Part shown: piece after piece, positions 54,547 through 62,222 of the stretch
Numbering within the stretch: the first letter of the stretch is position 1
Layout of the letters: each line of letters opens with the position of its first letter
Source: Phytoamicus setariae
GTDB lineage: Bacteria > Pseudomonadota > Alphaproteobacteria > Rhizobiales > Rhizobiaceae
DNA length: 64,000 nt
Direction of reading: 5' to 3'
NCBI RefSeq assembly: GCF_016722925.1
Contig: NZ_JAEQNC010000009.1
Coordinates: forward strand, 1-64,000
Translations under genes and position numbers: made by a program
The notes under the pieces: generated by a model
The model's input: only the letters and a program-made list of their open reading frames with translations
What the model was told of the DNA's origin: nothing
The model's database searches: none

Positions 54547-55224
54547 CTAGACTGTGCCGATAAGCATGAAACGCGTGTACTTTTTCATCGGCAGCGATCC
54601 GGCGAAATCTATCTGGCGAAGCGCGGCTTGCGCGACGAACGCCTCGAGCGACGGCACGCAATTCACATGAGTGGGTTCGCTGAAATAGTCGTTCGATTGC
54701 AGGAGAACGCGCGTGCCACGCGGCAAGAGCCGCAGCCACCCAGGCAGATCGGCGATATGCTCGCAGCTGGTATTGATCAGAAGACCGGCATCAAGTTCGT
54801 CATAGGCGAGCGAATACATGTCGCCGGTGAGCGCGCGAAATCGGTCCTTCCAGGCTTGGTTCAACGTCTCGGCAACATTTCCAACATCAGGATCAATGTC
54901 GAAACTGTCTATCGAACCGATCTCAAAGCGCGTGTCGTCAAAAAACATGGCCGCCAGCACACCGTACCACCCGCCCAGAATGACGATGCGTTTGAATTTT
55001 CCGCCGACAGTGTCAAATAGTGCTTGTCTTGCCCACATTTTGCAGGCCACTTGCTTGTGATTGAAAGCGACCGCGACATCTGCTTGCGGGTGATGGGCAA
55101 TGACCTCGGAGAGACCACGTATCAGAGGACTGGACGTGTAGGCGCCAACCCCGCGCATGACGTCAAATGCGGCCTCGTGCCAGTCGGTTGCTGTCGATGT
55201 ATCGGTGTCCATGGTTTTCGTCAT
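54547..55224 (-). CDS. Methyltransferase-like protein
   Basis: A 225-residue protein with a Rossmann-like start at IVILGGWYGVLAAMFF and the acidic residue of a SAM site in SIDSFDIDPDVG; later segments (ALTGDMYSLAYDELDAGLLINTSCEHI) fit a class I methyltransferase. The glycine loop is not canonical, so SAM binding is likely but not certain. It is transcribed against its neighbours and ends 12 bases after the convergent glycosyltransferase stop. The target is unknown; a glycan or lipid is suggested by context. Confidence 0.65.
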   Translation of the reverse strand: MTKTMDTDTSTATDWHEAAFDVMRGVGAYTSSPLIRGLSEVIAHHPQADVAVAFNHKQVACKMWARQALFDTVGGKFKRIVILGGWYGVLAAMFFDDTRFEIGSIDSFDIDPDVGNVAETLNQAWKDRFRALTGDMYSLAYDELDAGLLINTSCEHIADLPGWLRLLPRGTRVLLQSNDYFSEPTHVNCVPSLEAFVAQAALRQIDFAGSLPMKKYTRFMLIGTV

Positions 55225-55262
55225 CGTCGTGTTGTATGTTGGTCTTTTATGGAGTGCAAGTA

Positions 55263-55850
55263 ATGGAAGCCGCTCGGTCCAATCCGGTATCAGCTGTTCC
55301 TCCGGAGCAGGACTTGCCGCACCTGACCGGTATAGGCGCTACGCTCCGCCAGGTTTTCGCCGCTCACTTCCTGGTTGATTGCCCCCATATTCTCGAAATC
55401 GGCGGTCACGAAAGGCCGATCACCGACTACCTCACCCACCATCCGGTTTCCGTCACTTCGGTCGATCCCAAAACGACCGCGCATGAAGCGGATACGTTGA
55501 ACGGGCGACCCTGTCGCGTCCGCCACATTCCGCAGAAGTTTCAGGAAATCACCTATGACTATTCGCCCGGAAGCTATGGTCTCGTGCTGCTTGGCTACTC
55601 GCTGAAACCGTTCGGCCGCCGCGATCCGCTGGGCGAACAGCTGTTCTCGCTGATAGACAACGCCGGCGTTGTGGTGATCGAATACGCACCGGCTCTCGAG
55701 CGGGCAACCTCGCAGGTCCCGCAAATTATCAGCCGTCCATCGACAAGGATCCGGACGACCGTCGACTTGCACCTTCATGATCCCGAGATCGCCGGCACGC
55801 CCTATGGGGACAGGCGTTTCTATGTTCTTGATCCGGTTGCAGCATCATAA
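55263..55850 (+). CDS. Small methyltransferase-like protein
   Basis: A 195-residue protein. HILEIGGHERPITDYL looks like a SAM motif I, and VTSVDPKTTAHEAD supplies the acidic residue after strand 2; LVLLGYSLKPFG is at the motif IV place. No obvious catalytic residues stand out. The start at 55263 follows a GGAG ribosome site; the longer frame from 55167 runs into the promoter and is rejected. It is nine bases upstream of the ABC-exporter-like gene and thus probably co-translated with it. Confidence 0.65.
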   Translation: MEAARSNPVSAVPPEQDLPHLTGIGATLRQVFAAHFLVDCPHILEIGGHERPITDYLTHHPVSVTSVDPKTTAHEADTLNGRPCRVRHIPQKFQEITYDYSPGSYGLVLLGYSLKPFGRRDPLGEQLFSLIDNAGVVVIEYAPALERATSQVPQIISRPSTRIRTTVDLHLHDPEIAGTPYGDRRFYVLDPVAAS

Positions 55851-55859
55851 GGGCCAGCG

Positions 55860-58574
55860 ATGGAAAACAGTCTGCTGCAATACATCTGGAGACATACGCG
55901 CAAGCAGCAACTGTGGATCCTGCTCGTCGTCGCGGTTTCCATGATCCCGTATTTTCTCTCGTTCGACCTGCCCAAGCAGATTGTCAACGGGCCGATCCAG
56001 GGCAAGGGCTTTGAGTCGGAGGGCGCGACCCAGATTTTCATGCGAATCGCGTTCGACCTGCCCGGTCTCGGCAATGTCGTGCTGTTTCCCGGCGTTGAAC
56101 TTGGCCGCATGGCGATGTTGTTTGCCCTCAGCATGGTGTTCCTGCTGCTGGTCATCATCAACGGCCTGTTCAAGTTCTACATCAATACCTACAAGGGCCG
56201 TCTCGGCGAACGCCTGCTGCGGCGCATACGCTTCGAACTCGTCGACCGGATCCTCCGTTTTCCGCCAAACCAGTTCAAGCGGGCCAAAGGTGCCGAAGTC
56301 GCCAGCATGGTCAAGGATGAGGTCGAGCCGCTCGGCGGCTTTACCGGCGATGCATTCGTCTCTCCGGCCCTGCTCGGCGGACAGGCGCTAACAGCCCTCA
56401 TATTCATCATCGCGCAGAATATGTGGCTGGGGTTGATTGCCGCCGCCATGGTCGGGATCCAGGGCTTCATCATCCCCCGCATGCGCCGGAGACTGCTTGT
56501 ATTGGGCCGCGAGCGCCAGCTGACCGCGCGCGAGCTGTCCGGTCGTGTCAGCGAAATCTTCGATGGCATAGGCACGATCCGGGCCTATGACACATCCAAC
56601 TACGAGCGGGCCGATATAGCCAATCGGCTCGGCCAGATTTTCAAGATCCGCTATGATCTTTACCAATGGAAATTTCTGGTCAAGTTCATCAACAACTTCC
56701 TCGCCTCTGTAACACCCTTCCTGTTCTATGCTTTCGGCGGCTACCTTGCCCTCAAGGGACAGCTTGACATCGGGCAGCTTGTGGCCGTGATCGCTGCCTA
56801 CAAGGACCTGCCAGGGCCATTGAAGGAGCTGATCGACTGGGACCAGATGCGGCAGGACGTTCAAGTCAAATACGTTCAGGTCGTCGAGCAGTTCAGCGTC
56901 GACGGAATGCTCGAAGAAGAAATCCATTCGCTGGCGACCGAACCGGCAAAGCTGCACGATGCTTCGCTGGCGACCGTCAACCTTTCGCTGACCGATGACA
57001 GCGGCGCCCGCTTGCTGTCTGCCGTGTCGATGCAAGTCAATCCGGGTGAGACAGTGGCGATCGTCGGGACCGCAGCCTCGGGCGGCGAAGCGCTTGCTGA
57101 AGCCTTTGCGCGGATAATCTGGCCGGACACTGGGAAGATCGTGCTCGGCGGCAGCGACATGAGAAGCCTGCCGGAATCTGTCACCGGCAGGCATCTGTCC
57201 TACGCGTCGTCAGATACGTATCTGTTCCAAGGGTCGTTGCGCGACAACCTGCTTTACGGCCTGAAGCACGCACCGCTGACGGAGTACGCTTACGACGAAG
57301 CTGGTGAGAAGCACCGAAAATGGGCAGTCGCCGAGGCACGCCTTGCCGGAAATCCCGATTACGATGTCAACAGCGACTGGATAGACTACGCCGCGGCCGG
57401 TGCGACCGGACCGGAAAGCATTTCCGTTGCCATTGCCGAAGCTCTGGATGCGGTGCTGCTTGCCAAGGATATCCTTGATCTTGCCATGCGTTCGATCGTC
57501 AATCCCGCCGAGCATCAGGATCTCGTGGAGCGGATCGTAGAAATACGCCATGCGCTGAGGACCGAACTGGACGAGGAAAATCTCAGCAGTCTCGTAGTGT
57601 CATTCGAACCGGGCGCCTACAATACCGAGGCGACAGTCGGCGAAAACCTCCTCTTCGGAACCGCCACAGGACCACAGTTGATGGGACGCGCGATCGGCAG
57701 CAACCAGTATTTCCTGTCTGTCATGCGCCGAACCGGGCTCGACCGCATCCTGTACGAAATGGGGCTCGAGATTGCCGAAAATGCGGTCAACCTGTTCGGT
57801 GATCTGCCGCCCGATCACCCGTTCTTCCAGCAGTTGACCTTCATGACGGCAGACGACCTGCCGCAATACCAGCTCCTCCTGCAAAAGCTGAAAGGCAAGC
57901 GCCTTGAAGATGTCGCTCCAGATGATCTGGTCAGTATCATCCGGCTGAGTTTCCTCTATATCGAGCCGCGGCACCGCTTTGGCCTTCTCACAGACGAGCT
58001 GATGGCGAAGATTGTCGCCGTCAGACAGGAATTCCACGAGGGGCTGCCGGCCGATCTTTCGGACGCAATCGAGCGCTACGACCCCGAGCGCTACATGACG
58101 GCAGCGACCCTGCTCGACAACGTTCTGCTCGGGAAAATAAGCCACAAGCATCCGGACGGATCGGAACGAATTCGCTCCATCATCCGCAAGTTGCTTTTCT
58201 CCCTGGGGCTTTACGAAAGCGTCCTGTCGATTGGCCTTGAGTTCAACGTCGGTGCCGGGGGACGTCGTCTTACCTCGGTTCAGCGACAAAAACTGAACCT
58301 GGCCAGGGCGATCATCCGGCGGTCGGCGCTCTATGTCTTCAATCGCCCGCTGGCCAGCCTCGATCTTCGCATTCAGGATCAGATTCTTCGCAACGTACTG
58401 GAATTGCTCCGTAAGAATGTCGACGCGCCCACAATTCTATGGGTGCTCTCGAATTCCTCTATGTCGGAGCTATTCGACCGTGTCGTGGTATTCGACAAAG
58501 GCAAGCTCGTCGAAGATGGGACGCATGCAGCGCTCATCGAGAGCAACGGCATTTTTAGAGAACTTGTGTCATAA
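55860..58574 (+). CDS. ABC-exporter-like membrane protein with degenerate ATPase and large insert
   Basis: 904 residues. Residues 1-330 form a type I exporter-like membrane domain with about six helices and typical loops (GLVLxxxERQLTARELSGRVSEIFDGIGTIRAY-like region at 213-243). Residues 365-900 are a nucleotide-binding-like domain in which all motifs are lost: Walker A is GTAASGGEAL at 403-412 (Lys to Gly), the Q-loop Gln is Ser, the signature is LTSVQ at 804-808, Walker B is YVFNRPLASLD at 825-835 (Asp-Glu to Asn-Arg), and the switch His is missing in WVLSNSSMS. A roughly 300-residue insert (about 470-775) separates the two halves and repeats a VGENLLFG/LLDNVLLG-type motif. It probably cannot hydrolyse ATP. 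It sits with a CNB and an MBL gene. Confidence 0.85.
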   Translation: MENSLLQYIWRHTRKQQLWILLVVAVSMIPYFLSFDLPKQIVNGPIQGKGFESEGATQIFMRIAFDLPGLGNVVLFPGVELGRMAMLFALSMVFLLLVIINGLFKFYINTYKGRLGERLLRRIRFELVDRILRFPPNQFKRAKGAEVASMVKDEVEPLGGFTGDAFVSPALLGGQALTALIFIIAQNMWLGLIAAAMVGIQGFIIPRMRRRLLVLGRERQLTARELSGRVSEIFDGIGTIRAYDTSNYERADIANRLGQIFKIRYDLYQWKFLVKFINNFLASVTPFLFYAFGGYLALKGQLDIGQLVAVIAAYKDLPGPLKELIDWDQMRQDVQVKYVQVVEQFSVDGMLEEEIHSLATEPAKLHDASLATVNLSLTDDSGARLLSAVSMQVNPGETVAIVGTAASGGEALAEAFARIIWPDTGKIVLGGSDMRSLPESVTGRHLSYASSDTYLFQGSLRDNLLYGLKHAPLTEYAYDEAGEKHRKWAVAEARLAGNPDYDVNSDWIDYAAAGATGPESISVAIAEALDAVLLAKDILDLAMRSIVNPAEHQDLVERIVEIRHALRTELDEENLSSLVVSFEPGAYNTEATVGENLLFGTATGPQLMGRAIGSNQYFLSVMRRTGLDRILYEMGLEIAENAVNLFGDLPPDHPFFQQLTFMTADDLPQYQLLLQKLKGKRLEDVAPDDLVSIIRLSFLYIEPRHRFGLLTDELMAKIVAVRQEFHEGLPADLSDAIERYDPERYMTAATLLDNVLLGKISHKHPDGSERIRSIIRKLLFSLGLYESVLSIGLEFNVGAGGRRLTSVQRQKLNLARAIIRRSALYVFNRPLASLDLRIQDQILRNVLELLRKNVDAPTILWVLSNSSMSELFDRVVVFDKGKLVEDGTHAALIESNGIFRELVS

Positions 58575-58620
58575 TAAGTACAGCAGGTAGTGGTGATACC
58601 ACCAACAGGACAGGACTACG

Positions 58621-59079
58621 ATGTTACAGGACGAAGTGCAGATTTTACGCCAGGTTCCACTGTTTTCCCGCGTCGCACCGGCAAAGCTGAAGCTTCTGGC
58701 ATTCACATCCGATCGCGTCAGCTACAAGGCCGGCGAGGCGCTGTTTCATCAGGGTGACCCCGGTGATTCTGCCTATGTCATTCTTACGGGCAAGGCCGAG
58801 ATTCTGGCGGATGCCCCGAGCGGGCAGATCAAGGTTGCGGAATTGGGCAACAATACGATTGTCGGCGAAATCGCTATTCTTTGCGATATTGCGCGAACAG
58901 CGACCGTAAAAGCGACGATGCCGATGGAGGCCTTGCGCATCCGCAAGGACATTTTCCTGAAGCTGCTCGCAGATTACCCGGAAATCGCGATCGAAATCAT
59001 GCGGGTCCTCGCAGATCGTCTCAACAAGACAACGACGGAACTGACGGAAGCCCGCAGCCACGCTGAGTCGGTACATTAG
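58621..59079 (+). CDS. Stand-alone cyclic-nucleotide-binding domain protein
   Basis: A 152-residue protein with one CNB domain (about residues 15-130). The phosphate-binding cassette GEIAILCDIARTATV retains the Glu that contacts the ribose and the Arg that holds the cyclic phosphate, so it should bind cAMP or cGMP. There is no DNA-binding or catalytic domain and the C-terminus is a short helix. It follows the ABC-like gene by 46 bases with an AGGAC-type ribosome site, so it may gate that protein on a cyclic-nucleotide signal (inference). Confidence 0.87.
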   Translation: MLQDEVQILRQVPLFSRVAPAKLKLLAFTSDRVSYKAGEALFHQGDPGDSAYVILTGKAEILADAPSGQIKVAELGNNTIVGEIAILCDIARTATVKATMPMEALRIRKDIFLKLLADYPEIAIEIMRVLADRLNKTTTELTEARSHAESVH

Positions 59080-59331
59080 ACGCCACGGAGACTGGAACGA
59101 ATGCAAGCATCCAACGTTCCCGCTATAGCGCGGACGGTGTAGTACCTTTTCATTGCAGGCGTTCGCCATCGCCAGGTCGAATATATCTTCTCGCGCCATG
59201 AAATCTATGCTCGCTTGTGCATCCTGGTTTGGCTAGCATGCAGGAGCTATGAAAACAGGACAGTTTTCAAATGAGCCAAGAACTCTATAGTGAATGAAGC
59301 CAGAGTGCGACGAACCGGGGGATAGTCGGAC

Positions 59332-60174
59332 TTGCAAACAGGGAAGAGTAACAGCGTGTTTCGATTGCGTGCCTGGGGGGTTCGGGGCAGCCTGCCGGTT
59401 TCCGGGCCCGACTTCCGGGTCTACGGCGGCGATACTGTCTGCATTGAAATGCAATGCGGAGAACACAGGCTGTTGTTTGACGCCGGTTCCGGCATCCTTC
59501 CCGCCGGCAAGGCATTGCTCGAAGACGATGTGTCGGCGTTCAACCTGTTTTTCACCCATTGCCACTACGATCACATCATCGGCCTGCCGTATTTCGCACC
59601 TTTGTTCGATGCCCGCTCGACAGTGGATGTCTGGACTGGCCACATGGCTGGAAAGATGACGACGCGGCAGATGATTGCCGAATTCATCCGCCCACCCTGG
59701 TTTCCTATCGAAATAAATGCCTGCCGCGCCAATCTTCGTTGCCGTGATTTCAAGGCGCCTGACGTGCTCGAACCGTTTCCGGGTCTGCGGATAAAGACCG
59801 GCAATCTCAATCACCCGGGTGGCGCGATCGGTTACCGTGTGGAATGGCAGGGACACTCCGCCGCATTGATCACCGATACGGAACACCTGCCGGGGGTTCT
59901 GGACACGGCAGTCCTCGAATTGATCGACGGGGTCGATATCTTCCTCTACGACACGACCTACACGGATCAGGAAATGGCCCGGCATGCCGGCTACGGACAC
60001 TCGTCCTGGCAACAGGCCATTCGTCTCGCCAAGGCCGCCGATGCGAAGAAGGTGGCTTTCATACATCATTCACCACTGAGAACCGACAAGCAGATCAAGG
60101 CGATCGACAGGATGGCCGTGCAGCAATTCGCTGGCGCATTCTCAGCCCATCAGGGACAGGTCATCGATCTCTGA
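59332..60174 (+). CDS. MBL-fold metallo-hydrolase
   Basis: A 280-residue metallo-beta-lactamase-fold protein. The metal motif THCHYDH is near residue 76, with downstream His/Asp ligands around HPGGAIGYR, LITDTEH and FIHHSPLR. It begins RLRAWGVRGSLPV, like CpdP-type and other MBL phosphodiesterases, so cleavage of a cyclic nucleotide or phosphodiester is one plausible role; this is inference. The start is a TTG with a GGGGG ribosome site some 12 bases before. The 252-base gap upstream (59080-59331) holds nothing else that I can support. It converges with the deacetylase gene at one base. Confidence 0.8.
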   Translation: MQTGKSNSVFRLRAWGVRGSLPVSGPDFRVYGGDTVCIEMQCGEHRLLFDAGSGILPAGKALLEDDVSAFNLFFTHCHYDHIIGLPYFAPLFDARSTVDVWTGHMAGKMTTRQMIAEFIRPPWFPIEINACRANLRCRDFKAPDVLEPFPGLRIKTGNLNHPGGAIGYRVEWQGHSAALITDTEHLPGVLDTAVLELIDGVDIFLYDTTYTDQEMARHAGYGHSSWQQAIRLAKAADAKKVAFIHHSPLRTDKQIKAIDRMAVQQFAGAFSAHQGQVIDL

Positions 60175-60921
60175 TCAGCTTTCGCGCAGCAACTCCGGCA
60201 GCGATGTCCAGGCGCAGGCAGCGTGGCCTGCAGTGACTTGCAACAAGCTGTCGATGAAGTGCCAAGCTTGCTCGTCATGCACCAGATGATGCGTCAGAAA
60301 TCCCATGCTGCCGCCATTGTCGAACATCTCCCGCAGGCGTTTGACGATATCGGTTACGAGGGCTTCGCGGGGCCGCGCACCTCTGGTTCCATGCCAGTCT
60401 ATCAGGTCGACATGGGTGTTGATGAGGCGGATCGAGGCCGGCTTTTCCGGTCCGAACACCGATAGCGCCTCGAAACCGAGGCCCGGAAGCTGAGCGGCTA
60501 TGGAAGGAGCGATCCGGTTCCAGGGCGGAACGAGAACGGCGGCAAAGCGACCTTGATGCAAATTGCGCAACCTTTCGAAGCCCGCCTCGATTTCCGCAAC
60601 CACGACTTCAAGCGGCCTGTGTGCGCCGAGTTCCTGCTTCTTTTCATTGGTTGCCGCGTGATTGGTATGCGACCAGCCATGGACGGCGACATTTGCCAAA
60701 GGCATCTTATCGAGATAGCCGGCAAGGGCCTGCCCCGTGTGAACAGGGATGACCGCAAGCGTTACGGGGACTGCGTGGCGGCCTGCGCATTCAAGCAGCC
60801 GCGAGAGTGCCGCCGTCGGCTCGACAGCATCGTCATCCCTCAACCAGAAGCGTGCGATCTTGCCGCCCGCCCGCCAACGGTCGAGTTCCCTAGTCAACGG
60901 GTTCCATACGTCATTCGCCAT
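60175..60921 (-). CDS. Polysaccharide deacetylase-family protein
   Basis: A 248-residue NodB-fold protein. The Asp-Asp metal/base region is LRDDDAVEP at about residues 28-36, the His pair is in HGWSHTNHA (H-x3-H-type) at about 82-90, and the C-terminal GFLTHHLVHD supplies another His. It removes acetyl groups from amino sugars or a related glycan, probably in the cytoplasm or at the membrane since no signal peptide is seen. The ATG at 60921 overlaps the stop of the glycosyltransferase gene (TGATG). Confidence 0.82.
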   Translation of the reverse strand: MANDVWNPLTRELDRWRAGGKIARFWLRDDDAVEPTAALSRLLECAGRHAVPVTLAVIPVHTGQALAGYLDKMPLANVAVHGWSHTNHAATNEKKQELGAHRPLEVVVAEIEAGFERLRNLHQGRFAAVLVPPWNRIAPSIAAQLPGLGFEALSVFGPEKPASIRLINTHVDLIDWHGTRGARPREALVTDIVKRLREMFDNGGSMGFLTHHLVHDEQAWHFIDSLLQVTAGHAACAWTSLPELLRES

Positions 60922-62012
60922 CAAATCCCACCAACAAACTGATCTAGAATTGCAGCAAGACGTTCGCTCGCCGCCTGAAAAGAGCGCTCCTGCCGGGCAA
61001 ACTGCAGCGCACCGGCTGCCAGCGCCTTGCGTTGCACGTCATCGGTCAAAAGCAGGCGGATCGCATCCGCGTAGGCTTGAAGGTCGCCCGATGGCGTCAG
61101 GATTCCCGAGCGGCCGTCCACGACCACTTCCGGCACCCCACCTTCCGCCTGCCCAACGACCGGCAGGCCGGCGGCCTGCGCTTCGAGATAGGACAACCCA
61201 TAGGCTTCCCGGCACCCCGGCCACAGGAATATGGAGCCCTCGGATAGCAACACGGCAACCTCTTCGGCCGGCTTCAAACCATGCCACTCGACACGGCCGG
61301 GAGGAAAAGCGGCAAATGCTGCCTCGACCTCTTTTCGGCAAACGCCGTCACCGGCGATTGCCAGCGTCCAGGGCAGATCCAGAAGCAGTTCCAGCGCCCG
61401 CGCCAGCATGCAATAGCTCTCCAGCTTGTTGCCCTCGCGCATCATTGCCACCGTTGCCAGCCGGCCCGGCTGTGGATTTGGCTCAAGGGATCGAACCCTG
61501 CTGGAATCGAGAAACGGTGGCAACATGGCCGTTCGCGCCGTCGGCAGTGCTTTGATTAGCCCCTCCTGGTCACGCCGGGTGAAGCAAATGTTGACCGCAG
61601 CCTGCTCCACCGCCGCGAGGGCCTCGGCCTGTGACTGCGCCCACACACCAATATTTCGACGGGAGGAGTATGATGCCTCGGCGGTTACATATGGCAGCGA
61701 AAACGACCGGGCGAGATCCAGACCGATGAGATCCGGCGACTTGTAATAGGGATGATAGGTAAACCAGAGATCCGGCGCGCCCTCGCGAAGCCAGAGAGCC
61801 GAAAGCCTCTCGCACTCGGCCTCGGCCTGCTTCTTCAGGGTCGAATAGAGCTCGGACGACGGTTCTTTCAGGTAGGTGCGCAATTCCGAAACGACGTCAA
61901 CCTGATGGCCGGCATGTTCGAGCGCGGATTTCAACAGCCGCGCCATCAATCGGTCTCCCGACGGAACTGGATGGCTTGCCGGCTTCAGTGGCGCATATAG
62001 AGCTATCTTCAT
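60921..62012 (-). CDS. Glycosyltransferase family 4, CapM/RfaB-like
   Basis: A 363-residue GT4 protein. The N-terminal lobe is KIALYAPLKPASHPVPSGDR, and the C-terminal lobe carries the E-x7-E motif in EAYGLSYLEAQAAGLPVVG and GGVPEVVVDGRSGILTP. It adds a sugar to a glycan intermediate on the cytoplasmic face. It is translationally coupled to the deacetylase downstream, suggesting that the added sugar is later de-acetylated (inference). It is divergent from the aldehyde dehydrogenase gene. Confidence 0.87.
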   Translation of the reverse strand: MKIALYAPLKPASHPVPSGDRLMARLLKSALEHAGHQVDVVSELRTYLKEPSSELYSTLKKQAEAECERLSALWLREGAPDLWFTYHPYYKSPDLIGLDLARSFSLPYVTAEASYSSRRNIGVWAQSQAEALAAVEQAAVNICFTRRDQEGLIKALPTARTAMLPPFLDSSRVRSLEPNPQPGRLATVAMMREGNKLESYCMLARALELLLDLPWTLAIAGDGVCRKEVEAAFAAFPPGRVEWHGLKPAEEVAVLLSEGSIFLWPGCREAYGLSYLEAQAAGLPVVGQAEGGVPEVVVDGRSGILTPSGDLQAYADAIRLLLTDDVQRKALAAGALQFARQERSFQAASERLAAILDQFVGGI

Positions 62013-62222
62013 GAAGCGGAACCTATTTTGCCGCGGCCGCGTCTGTCAATTCATCGTCTGCACCCGCGTTGCGGTAATCTGAAACGCCGTTGGGTGGCGG
62101 CGATTGACGCCCGACCGCCCGACCGCTATCTACCTCCCGCTTGCCCGACGAAACCGACTGCACTCGACAGCCGGAAGAGGCAGGACGCCACCCAGCTTGG
62201 CCGCCACTCCAGGGAGATCATC

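Noticed and set aside
58590-58602. GTGGT-GAT-ACCAC mini-dyad between the ABC-like gene and the CNB gene
   Set aside because: Five-base arms are expected by chance in GC-rich sequence and no terminator T run follows.
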